Assembly: GCF_021228795.1 (NCBI RefSeq) | Contig: NZ_CP089309.1 | Coordinates: forward strand, 310,001-374,000 | Direction of reading: 5' to 3' | From: Thiocapsa bogorovii | GTDB lineage: Bacteria > Pseudomonadota > Gammaproteobacteria > Chromatiales > Chromatiaceae | Length of the DNA: 64,000 nucleotides | In this document: in pieces, positions 24,486-33,183 of the stretch | Position numbering within the stretch: position 1 is the first letter of the stretch | Layout of the letters: each line of letters opens with the position of its first letter | The notes under the pieces: generated by a model | The model's database searches: none | The model's input: only the letters and a program-made list of their open reading frames with translations | Told to the model about the DNA's origin: nothing | Made by a program: the position numbers and the translations under genes

Positions 24486-27074
24486 ATGGATAAACCAGAT
24501 CAGAGTGCACACACCCCGGTGATGCAGCAGTACCTCCGCCTCAAGGCGGAGTATCCGGACATGCTGCTCTTCTATCGGATGGGCGATTTCTATGAGCTGT
24601 TCTTTGAGGACGCCGAGCGCGCCGCGCGGCTGCTGGACATCACCCTGACCAAGCGAGGGCAGTCGGCGGGTCGGCCGATCCCGATGGCGGGCGTACCCTA
24701 CCACGCCGCCGAGGCCTATCTGGCGCGCCTGGTCCGCAAGGGTGTCTCCGTGGCGATCTGCGAGCAGATCGGTGACCCGGCCAAGAGCAAGGGCCCGGTC
24801 GAGCGTAAGGTGGTACGCCTGGTCACCCCGGGGACCCTGACCGACGAGGCCTTGCTCGACGATCGGCGCGAGAACCTGCTGACGGCGATCGCCGAAGGGC
24901 GTGACAACTATGGCCTGGCGTTTTCGGAACTGTCGAGCGGGCGGTTCTCGGTCCTGGAAGTGGCCACCCGCGAGGCTTTGGCGAGCGAACTGGAGCGCTT
25001 GAAGCCGGCCGAGGTCTTGGTCGGAGAGGACAGCCGGCTACCCGAGTTGCTGCGCATCGACCGAGGTGTCACCCGCCGCCCGAGCTGGCACTTCGACCGC
25101 GACACCGGCGAACGTCTACTCTGCGATCAGTTCGGCACCCGCGATCTGAACGGCTTCGGCTGCACGGGGCTGGATCTCGCCATCGGCGCCGCGGGTTGTC
25201 TGCTGCAATATGTCCGCGACACCCAGTTCGCCGCCCTACCCCATCTGCGCGGGCTCACCACCGAGCAGCGCGACGAGGCCCTGATCCTGGACGCCGCGAC
25301 CCGTCGCAACCTGGAGATCACCGAGAGTCTCGGCGGACGGCCCGAGCACACGCTGGCCGGCGTGCTCGATCGGACCGCGACTGCGATGGGCAGCCGTCTG
25401 CTGCGACGCTGGCTCGGTAGGCCTTTGCGCTCGCGATCGGACGTGCAGTCGCGTCATGCCGCGATCGGCACCTTGATCGACACGGGCGTCCAAACCGACT
25501 TGCAGACGGTCCTCGCCGGGATCGGGGATCTCGAGCGCATCCTCTCGCGTATCGCACTGCGCTCGGCGCGTCCGCGGGATCTGGCCGCGCTGCGCGATGC
25601 CCTGGCCGTGCTGCCGGATCTGCGTGCACCGCTCGACGGCTGCGACGATCCGCTGCTTCTGACTCTCGCCGAGGCGATCGGCACCCACCCCGAGGTGCTG
25701 GATCTGCTTCGGCGCGCAATCATCACCCAACCCCCCATGCTGATCCGAGACGGCGGCGTCATCGCATCCGGCCTCGACCCGGAGCTCGATCGGCTGCGTG
25801 AGCTCTCGAGCAACGCGGACCGTTTTCTACTCGACCTGGAGACCCGCGAGCGCGAGCGCACCGGAATCTCCGGGCTGAAGGTCGGCTACAACCGCGTCCA
25901 CGGCTATTTCATCGAGCTCGGTCGCAGTCAGGCCGATCAGGTCCCGGAGGACTACATCCGCCGCCAGACGCTCAAAGGCGTCGAGCGCTATGTCACGCCC
26001 GAGCTCAAACGCTTCGAGGACGAGGTGCTGAGCAGCCGAGAGCGCGCACTGGCCCGCGAGAAGGCACTCTACGAGGATTTGCTAGGCACCCTCGCCGGGT
26101 CGCTCGCGCCCCTGCAAGCGAGCGCCGAGGCTATCGCGACGCTGGACGTGCTGGCGAATCTGGCCGAGCGCGCGCGGGCACTGGACTGGACCCGTCCGCG
26201 CCTGACCGACGAGGCGATCATCGAGATCGAAGACGGACGTCATCCCGTGGTGGAGACGGTCCTCGACGACCCCTTCATCGCCAACGGACTGCGTCTGGAT
26301 CGCCGCCGTCGCATGCTGGTCATCACCGGGCCCAACATGGGCGGTAAATCCACCTATATGCGCCAGAATGCCCTGATCGTGCTGCTCGCCTTTAGCGGGA
26401 GCTACGTCCCGGCGCGCACCGCGTCCATCGGCCCAATCGACCGCATCTTCTCGCGCATCGGCGCCTCCGACGACCTCGCCGGCGGACGCTCGACCTTCAT
26501 GGTGGAGATGGAAGAAACGGCCAACATCCTCAACAATGCGACCGCCCAGAGTCTGGTCTTAATGGACGAGGTCGGGCGCGGCACCAGCACCTTCGACGGG
26601 CTTTCGCTCGCTTGGTCGTGCGCTGTGGAGTTGGCCACGCGCATCGGTGCCTACGGTCTCTTCGCAACCCACTATTTCGAGCTGACGACATTGCCCGAGG
26701 AATATCCGGGTATCGCCAACGTCCACCTCGACGCGGTGGAGCACGGTGCCCGCATCGTCTTCATGCACGCCCTACGCGAGGGCCCGGCCAATCAGAGCTA
26801 CGGCCTGGCGGTCGCCGCACTCGCGGGCGTCCCGACCCCGGTGATCGCGCGTGCACGCGTACGATTGCGCGAGCTGGAAGCCGGCGCGCGACGCCATGCG
26901 GAGCGCGATGCCGTGCAGCTCTCGCTCTTCCCGCCCGATCCCGAGCCCGCCGCGCCGCATCCGCTTTTGGAGGTTATGGAGACCATCGAGCCGGACAGCT
27001 TGACGCCTCGAGCAGCCTTGGATCTGCTGTATCGCCTGAAGGATCTCTCGGCCGATCGTCCATCTGTCGCTTGA
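24486..27074 (+). CDS. mutS: DNA mismatch repair protein MutS
   Basis: A mismatch-recognition ATPase of about 862 aa. The N-terminal mismatch-binding domain shows the Phe-x-Glu motif in [16 protein letters not shown] and a PMAGVPYHA-type segment. Connector, lever and clamp regions follow ([25 protein letters not shown]). The ATPase has Walker [35 protein letters not shown] and Walker [19 protein letters not shown]. The C-terminal helix-turn-helix region is intact. ATG 24486 is preferred to the TTG at 24477. No mutL is nearby. The protein is full length. Confidence 0.97.
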   Translation: MDKPDQSAHTPVMQQYLRLKAEYPDMLLFYRMGDFYELFFEDAERAARLLDITLTKRGQSAGRPIPMAGVPYHAAEAYLARLVRKGVSVAICEQIGDPAKSKGPVERKVVRLVTPGTLTDEALLDDRRENLLTAIAEGRDNYGLAFSELSSGRFSVLEVATREALASELERLKPAEVLVGEDSRLPELLRIDRGVTRRPSWHFDRDTGERLLCDQFGTRDLNGFGCTGLDLAIGAAGCLLQYVRDTQFAALPHLRGLTTEQRDEALILDAATRRNLEITESLGGRPEHTLAGVLDRTATAMGSRLLRRWLGRPLRSRSDVQSRHAAIGTLIDTGVQTDLQTVLAGIGDLERILSRIALRSARPRDLAALRDALAVLPDLRAPLDGCDDPLLLTLAEAIGTHPEVLDLLRRAIITQPPMLIRDGGVIASGLDPELDRLRELSSNADRFLLDLETRERERTGISGLKVGYNRVHGYFIELGRSQADQVPEDYIRRQTLKGVERYVTPELKRFEDEVLSSRERALAREKALYEDLLGTLAGSLAPLQASAEAIATLDVLANLAERARALDWTRPRLTDEAIIEIEDGRHPVVETVLDDPFIANGLRLDRRRRMLVITGPNMGGKSTYMRQNALIVLLAFSGSYVPARTASIGPIDRIFSRIGASDDLAGGRSTFMVEMEETANILNNATAQSLVLMDEVGRGTSTFDGLSLAWSCAVELATRIGAYGLFATHYFELTTLPEEYPGIANVHLDAVEHGARIVFMHALREGPANQSYGLAVAALAGVPTPVIARARVRLRELEAGARRHAERDAVQLSLFPPDPEPAAPHPLLEVMETIEPDSLTPRAALDLLYRLKDLSADRPSVA

Positions 27075-27124
27075 CCGCCGTGGATGTCAGGGTTCGGCCC
27101 ACTCCTCGCAACCGAAGCCGTGCA

Positions 27125-27913
27125 TTAGGCGCCATCAAGCGACGGAGCGCCGACCCGCAGCAGCGCCAAGGTGATGTTGTCGTTGCCGCCACGCTCGTTG
27201 GCGAGACGCACAAGCGCCTCTGCAGCAGGCTCGAGATCGTTCCCGAAGCTCGCGGTCAGCACTTGACACAGCCAGTCTTCCGGGACCATGCCCGTTAGAC
27301 CGTCCGTACAAAACAAAAAGATGTCGCCGAGCGCGAGATCGGAGACCCCGCAGGAGACCTTGACCTTGGGCGACGACCCGAGTGCTCGGGTCAGGATGTT
27401 CGCCCCGATGCCGTAACGGCGGGCGTCCTCGCGCGTGCTGAAGAATCCTTGATCGACCACCTCTTGGATGAAGGAGTGGTCCCGCGAAAGCTGCTCCAAT
27501 CGCCCGTTGCGCAGCCGATACAGTCGCGAGTCACCCACGTAGCCGAAGGCTAGCCAATCTTCCCCGACGGCCCCCACAACCACGGTTGTCCCCATCCCGG
27601 AGAGATCCGGCTCGGCTTTGCTCAGCGTCCAAATGGCGACATTGGCGTCCTGGATCGCCGTCTCGACGAACCCCTTCGCCGCGTCCGGATGCAGTCGGTA
27701 GGCCATCTGCTCTCGAAAACGCGTGGCGATGAGGTCCGTCGCCAAGGCGCTTGCGACCTCGCCGGCCTGAGCGCCGCCGATACCGTCCGCCACAATCAAG
27801 AAGCCGAGCTCAGGGTCGACGGCCACGGCATCCTCGTTACCCGAACGCACGCGACCGCGGTCGGTTCGCCAGGCATATTCGAAGGTGAGAGCGGTCGTAA
27901 GGGCGCCACTCAT
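27125..27913 (-). CDS. PP2C-type serine/threonine phosphatase (Stp-like)
   Basis: A soluble metal-dependent protein phosphatase of 262 aa starting at ATG 27913 (MSGALTTALT). The motifs run in order: TDRGRVRSGNEDAVAV, IVADGIGGAQAGEVAS, MGTTVVVGAV, FGYVGDSRLYRLRNG, FLFCTDGLTGMV and ERGGNDNITLAL. They supply the aspartates that bind two Mn or Mg ions. No partner kinase, FHA or type VI gene is next to it, so the target is unknown. The open frame runs upstream over dsbC but is not coding there. Confidence 0.92.
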   Translation of the reverse strand: MSGALTTALTFEYAWRTDRGRVRSGNEDAVAVDPELGFLIVADGIGGAQAGEVASALATDLIATRFREQMAYRLHPDAAKGFVETAIQDANVAIWTLSKAEPDLSGMGTTVVVGAVGEDWLAFGYVGDSRLYRLRNGRLEQLSRDHSFIQEVVDQGFFSTREDARRYGIGANILTRALGSSPKVKVSCGVSDLALGDIFLFCTDGLTGMVPEDWLCQVLTASFGNDLEPAAEALVRLANERGGNDNITLALLRVGAPSLDGA

Positions 27914-27950
27914 CGCTTCAGCATCATGGCCAGCGCTCGACGTTCGAGGC

Positions 27951-28685
27951 TCAGGATCCAGGCGCGCCGTTGAGCTGGGCCGCCAGACGCTTGGGCTCCA
28001 CATAGCCCGGAATCAACTCGCCGGTTTCGGTGAGGATGGCCGGGGTGCCGCGCAGACCGAGCTCCGCGCCAAGCGCCATGTGCGCGTCGACTGGGTTCTC
28101 GCAGGTCTTATCCGGGATCGGCTTACCAGCCTTCGCGTCGGTCATGGCCGTGCGCTGGGCGGCGGCATCCCCGGCACACCAGACCGATACCGCCTCGGTA
28201 TAAGCGGGACTGCCCTGGCCCGCGCGGGGATAGAAGAGATAACGGACACGAATCCCTTCTTTGAGGTAGTCGTCGATCTGGCTATGCAGTTTGCGGCAGT
28301 ACCCGCACTCGATGTCGGTGAAGACGGTCACCGTGTGCTTGGCGTCCTCCGGCTCGAAGACGACCATCTTGGACTCCCCAACGCCATCGACCAAGTCCTT
28401 ACGGACCGTTGCCAGACGCGGCTCTGTCAGATCCTCGCGCGTCTTCAGATCGACGATTCGTCCGTCGACGAAATAACGACCGTCGGCGGTGACGTACATC
28501 AACTGAGTGCCGACCATGACCTCGTAGAGCCCCTGCACGGGGGAAGCCGTCACGCTGTCGATTTCAATGCCTGGAACGATCTTGCCCAACGCCTCGCGAA
28601 TGGTCTTCTCGGGTGACGCCCACGCGGACTGCGCGGCGAGCATCAGGGCGGCTAGGGCGAGCGCGGAAACTCTGGCTTTGGTCAT
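27951..28685 (-). CDS. dsbC: thiol:disulfide interchange protein DsbC
   Basis: A periplasmic disulfide isomerase of 244 aa. A signal peptide (VSALALAALMLAAQSAWA-SP) is followed by the N-terminal dimerisation domain (SVTASPVQGLYEVMVG, VTADGRYFVDGRIVDL). The thioredoxin domain has active-site CGYC (TDIECGYCRKLHSQI), the second conserved Cys pair (WCAGDAA...KTCENPV) and the cis-Pro loop GLRGTPAI. ATG 28685 is the start. It lies 7 bp after yajQ, so the two may be cotranscribed. It would serve the many disulfide and cytochrome proteins in the periplasm. Confidence 0.95.
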   Translation of the reverse strand: MTKARVSALALAALMLAAQSAWASPEKTIREALGKIVPGIEIDSVTASPVQGLYEVMVGTQLMYVTADGRYFVDGRIVDLKTREDLTEPRLATVRKDLVDGVGESKMVVFEPEDAKHTVTVFTDIECGYCRKLHSQIDDYLKEGIRVRYLFYPRAGQGSPAYTEAVSVWCAGDAAAQRTAMTDAKAGKPIPDKTCENPVDAHMALGAELGLRGTPAILTETGELIPGYVEPKRLAAQLNGAPGS

Positions 28686-28692
28686 TGGATAC

Positions 28693-29175
28693 TTAATCTC
28701 TGAAGTTGGTGAACTGGATCGGCAGACCCCAGTCTTCATCGCGCAGTAGCGCGATTGCTTCCTGGAGGTCGTCACGCTTTTTTCCGGAGACACGGACCTG
28801 GTCCCCCTGGATCTGAGCCTGCACCTTGGTCTTGCTCGCCTTGATGGCCTTGACCATGCGCTTGGCGGTCTCGCTGTCGACACCCTGTTTGAGGGCGATC
28901 TCCTGCCGGGCCGCGCTGAGATTAGAGACCGGGTCGCCGGGGTCGAGCGACGAGAGGTCGATTTTCCGTTTGACCAGTTTCTGCCGAAGGATATCCATCA
29001 TCTGCTGCAGGTGAAATTCCTGCTCGCCGATCATGAGGATCTTCCCGTCGCTCAGCTCGAAGCTCGCCTTTACACCCTTGAAGTCGAACCGGGTGTCGAT
29101 CTCGCGGTTGGCCTGGTCGACCGCGTTGCGGACCTCCTGCAGGTCGATTTCCGAGACGATGTCGAACGATGGCAT
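28693..29175 (-). CDS. yajQ: YajQ family nucleotide-binding protein (UPF0234)
   Basis: A 160-aa cytoplasmic protein starting at ATG 29175 (MPSFDIVSEIDLQEVRNAVDQAN). It matches the family throughout: TRFDFKGVKASFEL, FHLQQMMDILRQKLVKRKID, KQGVDSETAKRMVKAIK, SKTKVQAQIQGDQVRVSGKKRDDLQ and the terminal LPIQFTNFRD. Homologues bind nucleotides; a Xanthomonas member binds cyclic di-GMP and acts with a transcription factor. Its role here is unknown. Confidence 0.95.
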   Translation of the reverse strand: MPSFDIVSEIDLQEVRNAVDQANREIDTRFDFKGVKASFELSDGKILMIGEQEFHLQQMMDILRQKLVKRKIDLSSLDPGDPVSNLSAARQEIALKQGVDSETAKRMVKAIKASKTKVQAQIQGDQVRVSGKKRDDLQEAIALLRDEDWGLPIQFTNFRD

Positions 29176-29285
29176 AGGCTTTCTCACTCCGCACGCAAAT
29201 CACCGAAGACGGCCATTGTGCGAGAAATCCCGCCAAAAGCGAACCGCCGCGCATCATCCGCCCCGGTTCCATCCGCAATCCATAC

Positions 29286-30182
29286 TCACCCCCGCGGATG
29301 GTGGCGTGCGTGGAGTTGCTTCAAACGCTCACGCGCAACATGGGTGTAGATCTGCGTGGTTGAAAGGTCGCTGTGGCCCAGGAGCATCTGCACGACGCGC
29401 AAATCCGCGCCATGATTGAGCAGATGGGTGGCGAAGGCATGGCGCAACGTGTGGGGCGAGAGGGGTTTGAAGACGCCCGCCTCCAGCGCATAGCGCTTGA
29501 TCAGCAGCCAGAACGCCTGGCGCGTCATGCAGTCGCTGCGGCAGGTTGGAAAGAGATAATCGGTCACGCGACCGCCGAGCAGCTCGGCGCGCGGTCCGCG
29601 CAGATAGTCGAGCAACCAGGATGTCGCCTCCTCGCCGAGCGGCACGAGCCGTTCCTTGTCCCCCTTGCCGACGATCCGCACGACGCCCTGCGTCAAACCG
29701 ACCTGCCCGGTCGTCAGGGTCACCAGCTCGGTGACCCGCAGACCGCTCGCGTAGAGCACCTCGAGCATGGTGCGATCCCGGTGACCCCGCGCATCGGCGG
29801 TATCCGGCGCGCCGAGCAGGGCCTCCACCTCGAGCTCGCTCAAGCTCTTCGGCAGAGGTCGACCGAGCTTCGGCGCCTCGACACGGGCGCTCGGATCGTC
29901 GCGGATCACGCCGCGACGCAGCAGATACTGATAGAACTGGCGTAGACAGGACAACAGACGCGCACTCGAGCGCGGCTTGCGGCCCTCCTGCGAGAGAACG
30001 ACCAGATAATCCAGCAAATCCAGTCGCTGCGCCTCGATTAGCGAGCGTCCACGCTCGCGTGCGACCCAGGCGGCGAAGGCACGCAGATCCGACTGATAGG
30101 CCGCCAGCGTATTCGGACTCAGACCCCGCTCGAGCCAGAGCGCATCGGCGAAACCCTCGATGACCCCCAAATCGACGGGCAT
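29286..30182 (-). CDS. xerD: tyrosine recombinase XerD
   Basis: A site-specific recombinase of 298 aa, the exact length of E. coli XerD; with XerC it resolves chromosome dimers at dif. ATG 30182 (MPVDLGVIEGF) is the start. The N-terminal SAM-like domain contains LSPNTLAAYQSDL. The catalytic domain has the first Arg in SGLRVTEL, a Lys in GKGDKERLVPLG, HTLRHAFATHLL (H and R), the LLGHSDLSTTQIYTHV histidine and the nucleophile Tyr. No mobile-element context is visible, so it is the housekeeping enzyme. Confidence 0.94.
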   Translation of the reverse strand: MPVDLGVIEGFADALWLERGLSPNTLAAYQSDLRAFAAWVARERGRSLIEAQRLDLLDYLVVLSQEGRKPRSSARLLSCLRQFYQYLLRRGVIRDDPSARVEAPKLGRPLPKSLSELEVEALLGAPDTADARGHRDRTMLEVLYASGLRVTELVTLTTGQVGLTQGVVRIVGKGDKERLVPLGEEATSWLLDYLRGPRAELLGGRVTDYLFPTCRSDCMTRQAFWLLIKRYALEAGVFKPLSPHTLRHAFATHLLNHGADLRVVQMLLGHSDLSTTQIYTHVARERLKQLHARHHPRG

Positions 30183-30295
30183 CAACACGCGTCTCCCGCG
30201 CCGCGCGAGGGCATAGGCCCGGACCGCCCTTGCAGCTGCCCACCACCACCCGAGCGGACGCGCTTGAATTGATTGACTTCTTTTCGCTTTTTCAT

Positions 30296-30380
30296 CTAAA
30301 CCGCGTCGGGCATAAGGCTTCCAGGCTCCTCCGCGACTTGCTCCAACGCAAGCCCATATTTGGACTACGGACGCGGTTTA
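30296..30380. repeat. 85-bp repeat with inverted TAAACCGCGTC ends
   Basis: CTAAACCGCGTC (30296-30307) and GACGCGGTTTA (30370-30380) are inverted copies. The right part overlaps the 3' end of ogt: the TAG stop (30365-30367) and the last residues (KPRP) are encoded inside it. It is a member of the dispersed family. Confidence 0.85.
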
Positions 30381-30835
30381 CGGGATTCGTGGCCAAGCAG
30401 CCAGCGTTTGACTGCGAGCTTGCGTCCGTTCGTGTCTCCCGAGAAACCGCCGAGGCCGTCGACGGCGACCACCCGATGGCAGGGCACCACGATTGGACAG
30501 GGGTTGGCACGACAGGCTTGTCCGACTGCGCGTGGGCCGCTCCCGAGTCGCCGCGCGATCTCCCCGTACGTTCGGGTCTCGCCCGCCGGAATCCGACGCA
30601 GCTCGGCCCAGACCCGTTGTTGGAAATCGGTGCCGACCAGCGAGACCGGGAGATCGAACCCGGTCGACGCCTGCTCGAAATAGGCTCTAAGCTGCAGCCG
30701 AATGGCCGACGGCATACCTTCCGCCCCCAGGTGTGCATGCGTAGCCGGCGGGTCCAGATCGACGCCGGTCAATGTCTCGCCGTCCCAGTGGATAGCGATC
30801 CGGCCAATAGGGGTATCGATCCGAGTCTGCGGCAT
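30365..30835 (-). CDS. ogt: methylated-DNA--protein-cysteine S-methyltransferase
   Basis: A suicide repair enzyme of 156 aa that removes alkyl groups from O6-alkylguanine and O4-alkylthymine. ATG 30835 is chosen because GGAGGAA lies 8-9 bp upstream (the GTG/TTG start 15 bp earlier lacks it). The DNA-binding and active-site region reads FQQRVWAELRRIPAGETRTYGEIARRLG, RAVGQACRANP and IVVPCHRVVAVDG with the acceptor Cys, then GGFSGDTNGRKLAVKRWLL. The C-terminus ESRKPRP runs into the repeat. No Ada N-terminal domain is present, so it is Ogt-type. Confidence 0.94.
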   Translation of the reverse strand: MPQTRIDTPIGRIAIHWDGETLTGVDLDPPATHAHLGAEGMPSAIRLQLRAYFEQASTGFDLPVSLVGTDFQQRVWAELRRIPAGETRTYGEIARRLGSGPRAVGQACRANPCPIVVPCHRVVAVDGLGGFSGDTNGRKLAVKRWLLGHESRKPRP

Positions 30836-31277
30836 GAGGTCTTCCTCCAATGGTGTGCCGGAATCCGCTCTTCGGCCGAGGCAACGTCGGATTCATCTTA
30901 GCCCGCACCGCTGCGCCGGAAAAGGCAGCGACACCCTGTGGATAAGTCTGTGGTCAAGTGGTGTGGTGTAGAATGAGAGCAGTCCCATGTCACTGTTTTT
31001 TCGAAACTCACCGACCGAATGTAAGCGTTTGATAATAACAAAAACAACGGATTAAACGTTTTCCCGGCAGATGACCGAGCGGGCTCGCATCTCCCGAGTG
31101 ACCCTTCGGGCGACGCTTGGCCGTGTGCATAACGTCTCTTCGGCTCGATCCGGGGTTCGCGAAAAGTCAAGCCCCGACCGGCGAACACCGGTCCGAGATC
31201 CGATCGACGACTCGCTCGATGCGGGTGCATCGACCGTTCGGATCGGTCAAGATAGCCAAAATGAGTGAGCTGTGGAC
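30836..31277. other. intergenic region with perfect DnaA box and AT-rich stretch
   Basis: 442 bp between divergent ogt and ycgN. TGTGGATAA at 30937-30945 is a perfect DnaA box on the minus strand (TTATCCACA). A -10-like TAGAAT lies at 30969-30974. An AT-rich patch around 31029-31060 (TTTGATAATAACAAAAACAA) is unusual for this GC-rich genome. No gene was found. Confidence 0.4.
30937..30945 (-). promoter_or_regulatory. perfect DnaA box
   Basis: TTATCCACA on the minus strand matches the strong DnaA-binding consensus. It stands alone; no second perfect box was found nearby, so an origin is not supported. It might titrate DnaA or regulate ogt. Confidence 0.4.
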
Positions 31278-31751
31278 ATGCCCGACATGAGCGAACCCGA
31301 TCAAGGCCCCGTTGAGGGAATGGAGAGATTCTGGGAAACGACCCCGCTCGCTGCCATGACACCCGAGCAATGGGAGTCGCTCTGCGACGGCTGCGCGAAA
31401 TGCTGTCTCGAAAAGTTCGAGGAAGAGGAGACCGGTGACATCATCTATTCGCGCGTCGCCTGCGCGCTTCTGGATCTCGACACCTGCAGGTGCGGCGACT
31501 ACGCCAATCGAGCGCGGCGTATGCCCGATTGCGTCACCCTAACGCCTGCTGCACTGGCCTACTCGCGGTGGCTTCCCGAAACCTGCGCCTACCGGCTGTT
31601 GGCCGAGAGCAAGCCGTTGCCGACCTGGCATCCGCTGATCACCGGCGATCGGAATTCCGTCTTGGAAGCCGGGCAGAGCCTGTACGGGCGAGCCATCAAG
31701 CCGGGGCCCAAGACAGATCCGCTGATGCACCTGATCGACTGGATCCGCTGA
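31278..31751 (+). CDS. YcgN family cysteine-cluster protein (UPF0260)
   Basis: A 157-aa protein of the YcgN/UPF0260 family. The conserved cysteines are visible in LCDGCAKCCLEKFE, VACALLDLDTCRCGDY, DCVTLTP and ETCAYRLL, consistent with zinc or iron binding (YkgJ-like cluster). The conserved motifs WHPLITGD and WLPETCAYR are present. ATG 31278 is chosen; a GTG two codons upstream is possible. Its usual neighbour ycgL was not found here. The role is not established in the family. Confidence 0.88.
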   Translation: MPDMSEPDQGPVEGMERFWETTPLAAMTPEQWESLCDGCAKCCLEKFEEEETGDIIYSRVACALLDLDTCRCGDYANRARRMPDCVTLTPAALAYSRWLPETCAYRLLAESKPLPTWHPLITGDRNSVLEAGQSLYGRAIKPGPKTDPLMHLIDWIR

Positions 31752-31857
31752 TCCTGGATCCGGTGAGCCTGGACGCCGCGTTGTCGTGGGTCATGAAGAG
31801 ATCCGGATACGCCCGATTGACGACGTGATCCCGGACCGGAAAAGGTGCCCCGATGCC

Positions 31858-32763
31858 CTAGCCTTTACCCCGGGTCCGCGTCTTGCCCGAGGCCGCATTC
31901 TTCTCGATGAATTCGATGATGTTTCCGGCAATATCCTTTCCCGTCGAGCGCTCGATCCCTTCGAGCCCGGGTGAGGAGTTCACCTCCATCACCACCGGGC
32001 CATGGTTGGAGCGCAGCAGATCCACACCGGCGACATTCAACCCCATGGTCTGCGCCGCGCGCAACGCGGTGGAGCGCTCCTCCGGCGTGATACGCACGAG
32101 GCTTGCCGTGCCGCCCCGGTGGAGATTGGAACGAAATTCGCCCTCTTTCCCCTGGCGCTTCATCGCCGCGACGACCTTGTCCCCGATGATGAAGCATCGC
32201 AGATCGGCGCCGCCGGCCTCCTTGATGAACTCCTGCACCAGGATGTTGGTATGCAGACCCATAAAGGCCTCGATCACGCTCTCGGCCGCCTTGTGCGTCT
32301 CGGCCAGGACTACGCCGATCCCTTGCGTGCCTTCCAGGAGCTTGATCACCAGCGGCGCCCCGCCAACCATCTTGATCAAATCCTGGATGTCGTCCGGCTT
32401 GTGCGCGAAGCCCGTGACCGGCAGACCGATTCCCTTCCGAGAAAGCAGTTGCAGGGAGCGCAGCTTGTCGCGTGAGCGTGTGATGGCGACCGACTCATTC
32501 AGCGGAAATACCCCCATCATCTCGAATTGGCGCAGAACAGCTGCGCCGTAAAAGGTGACCGAGGCCCCGATGCGCGGAATGACGGCATCGAAACCCTCAA
32601 GCTGCTCGCCCTTGTAGTGGATCTGCGGGCGCATCGAGGTGATGTTCATGTAGCAGCGGAGCACGTCGAAAACCCTGACGTCGTGGCCGCGCGAGCCGGC
32701 GGCTTCAACCAAGCGCTGCGTGGAGTAGAGCTTCGGGTTTCTGGATAGGACCGCTATCTTCAT
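31858..32763 (-). CDS. rimK: ribosomal protein S6 glutamate ligase RimK (ATP-grasp)
   Basis: A 301-aa ATP-grasp ligase that adds glutamate to the C-terminus of ribosomal protein S6; E. coli RimK also makes poly-alpha-glutamate. The N-terminal domain reads [25 protein letters not shown]-grasp motifs are [42 protein letters not shown] and [14 protein letters not shown]. rimA and rimB are not adjacent. S6 (9142-9555) here has an acidic C-terminal extension that could be the substrate end, though it lacks an EE terminus. Confidence 0.94.
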   Translation of the reverse strand: MKIAVLSRNPKLYSTQRLVEAAGSRGHDVRVFDVLRCYMNITSMRPQIHYKGEQLEGFDAVIPRIGASVTFYGAAVLRQFEMMGVFPLNESVAITRSRDKLRSLQLLSRKGIGLPVTGFAHKPDDIQDLIKMVGGAPLVIKLLEGTQGIGVVLAETHKAAESVIEAFMGLHTNILVQEFIKEAGGADLRCFIIGDKVVAAMKRQGKEGEFRSNLHRGGTASLVRITPEERSTALRAAQTMGLNVAGVDLLRSNHGPVVMEVNSSPGLEGIERSTGKDIAGNIIEFIEKNAASGKTRTRGKG

Positions 32764-33183
32764 TGTTGACCTCGCAAGCGGTGGAATGGAATCCGAGATA
32801 CGGCTCGCGCGACAGGGTCAGCCGGGGGCCCCGCCGGCCGAGAGGCAGTTCCGATCGATGCGCAGGGAGTTCCTGGCCCCGGAAGCCTCCGCACCGACAT
32901 CGGAATGTCCCACCATAGTCGCAGGCGATCTGGGCGTCCATCGCAATCAGGGCCTTGGCATCGCGAATGTCCCCAGCTCGGCACTCGCCGGCCGAGGAAT
33001 CGCTCAGGAGCTCATGACGCTAAACCGAACACCCGCAGATTTTGCAGTGCACTGCACATACCGTTCGCGCCGGGCCGCGATGCACCGTATTGCGACGCGC
33101 ACGATACGCACTCTGCTGTGCGGAAAACGCGGGGGACTTCCCGTGTGCGTTCGGATGTAGAGAGATTTACCTTCGGTGGTCGA
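32764..33183. other. 420-bp intergenic region with a 14-bp perfect palindrome
   Basis: No credible gene was found between rimK (upstream of its start) and the U32 gene (downstream of its stop). TGCAGTGCACTGCA at 33043-33056 is a perfect 14-bp palindrome of operator type. The rimK promoter is expected near 32770-32850 but no clear -10/-35 pair was seen. Confidence 0.4.

Noticed and set aside
30836-31277. Replication origin
   Set aside because: Only one perfect DnaA box, and no dnaA, dnaN or gidA neighbours.
32705-33160. Short frames upstream of rimK as a possible rimA or rimB
   Set aside because: Low-complexity arginine-rich translations typical of shadow frames, no family motif.
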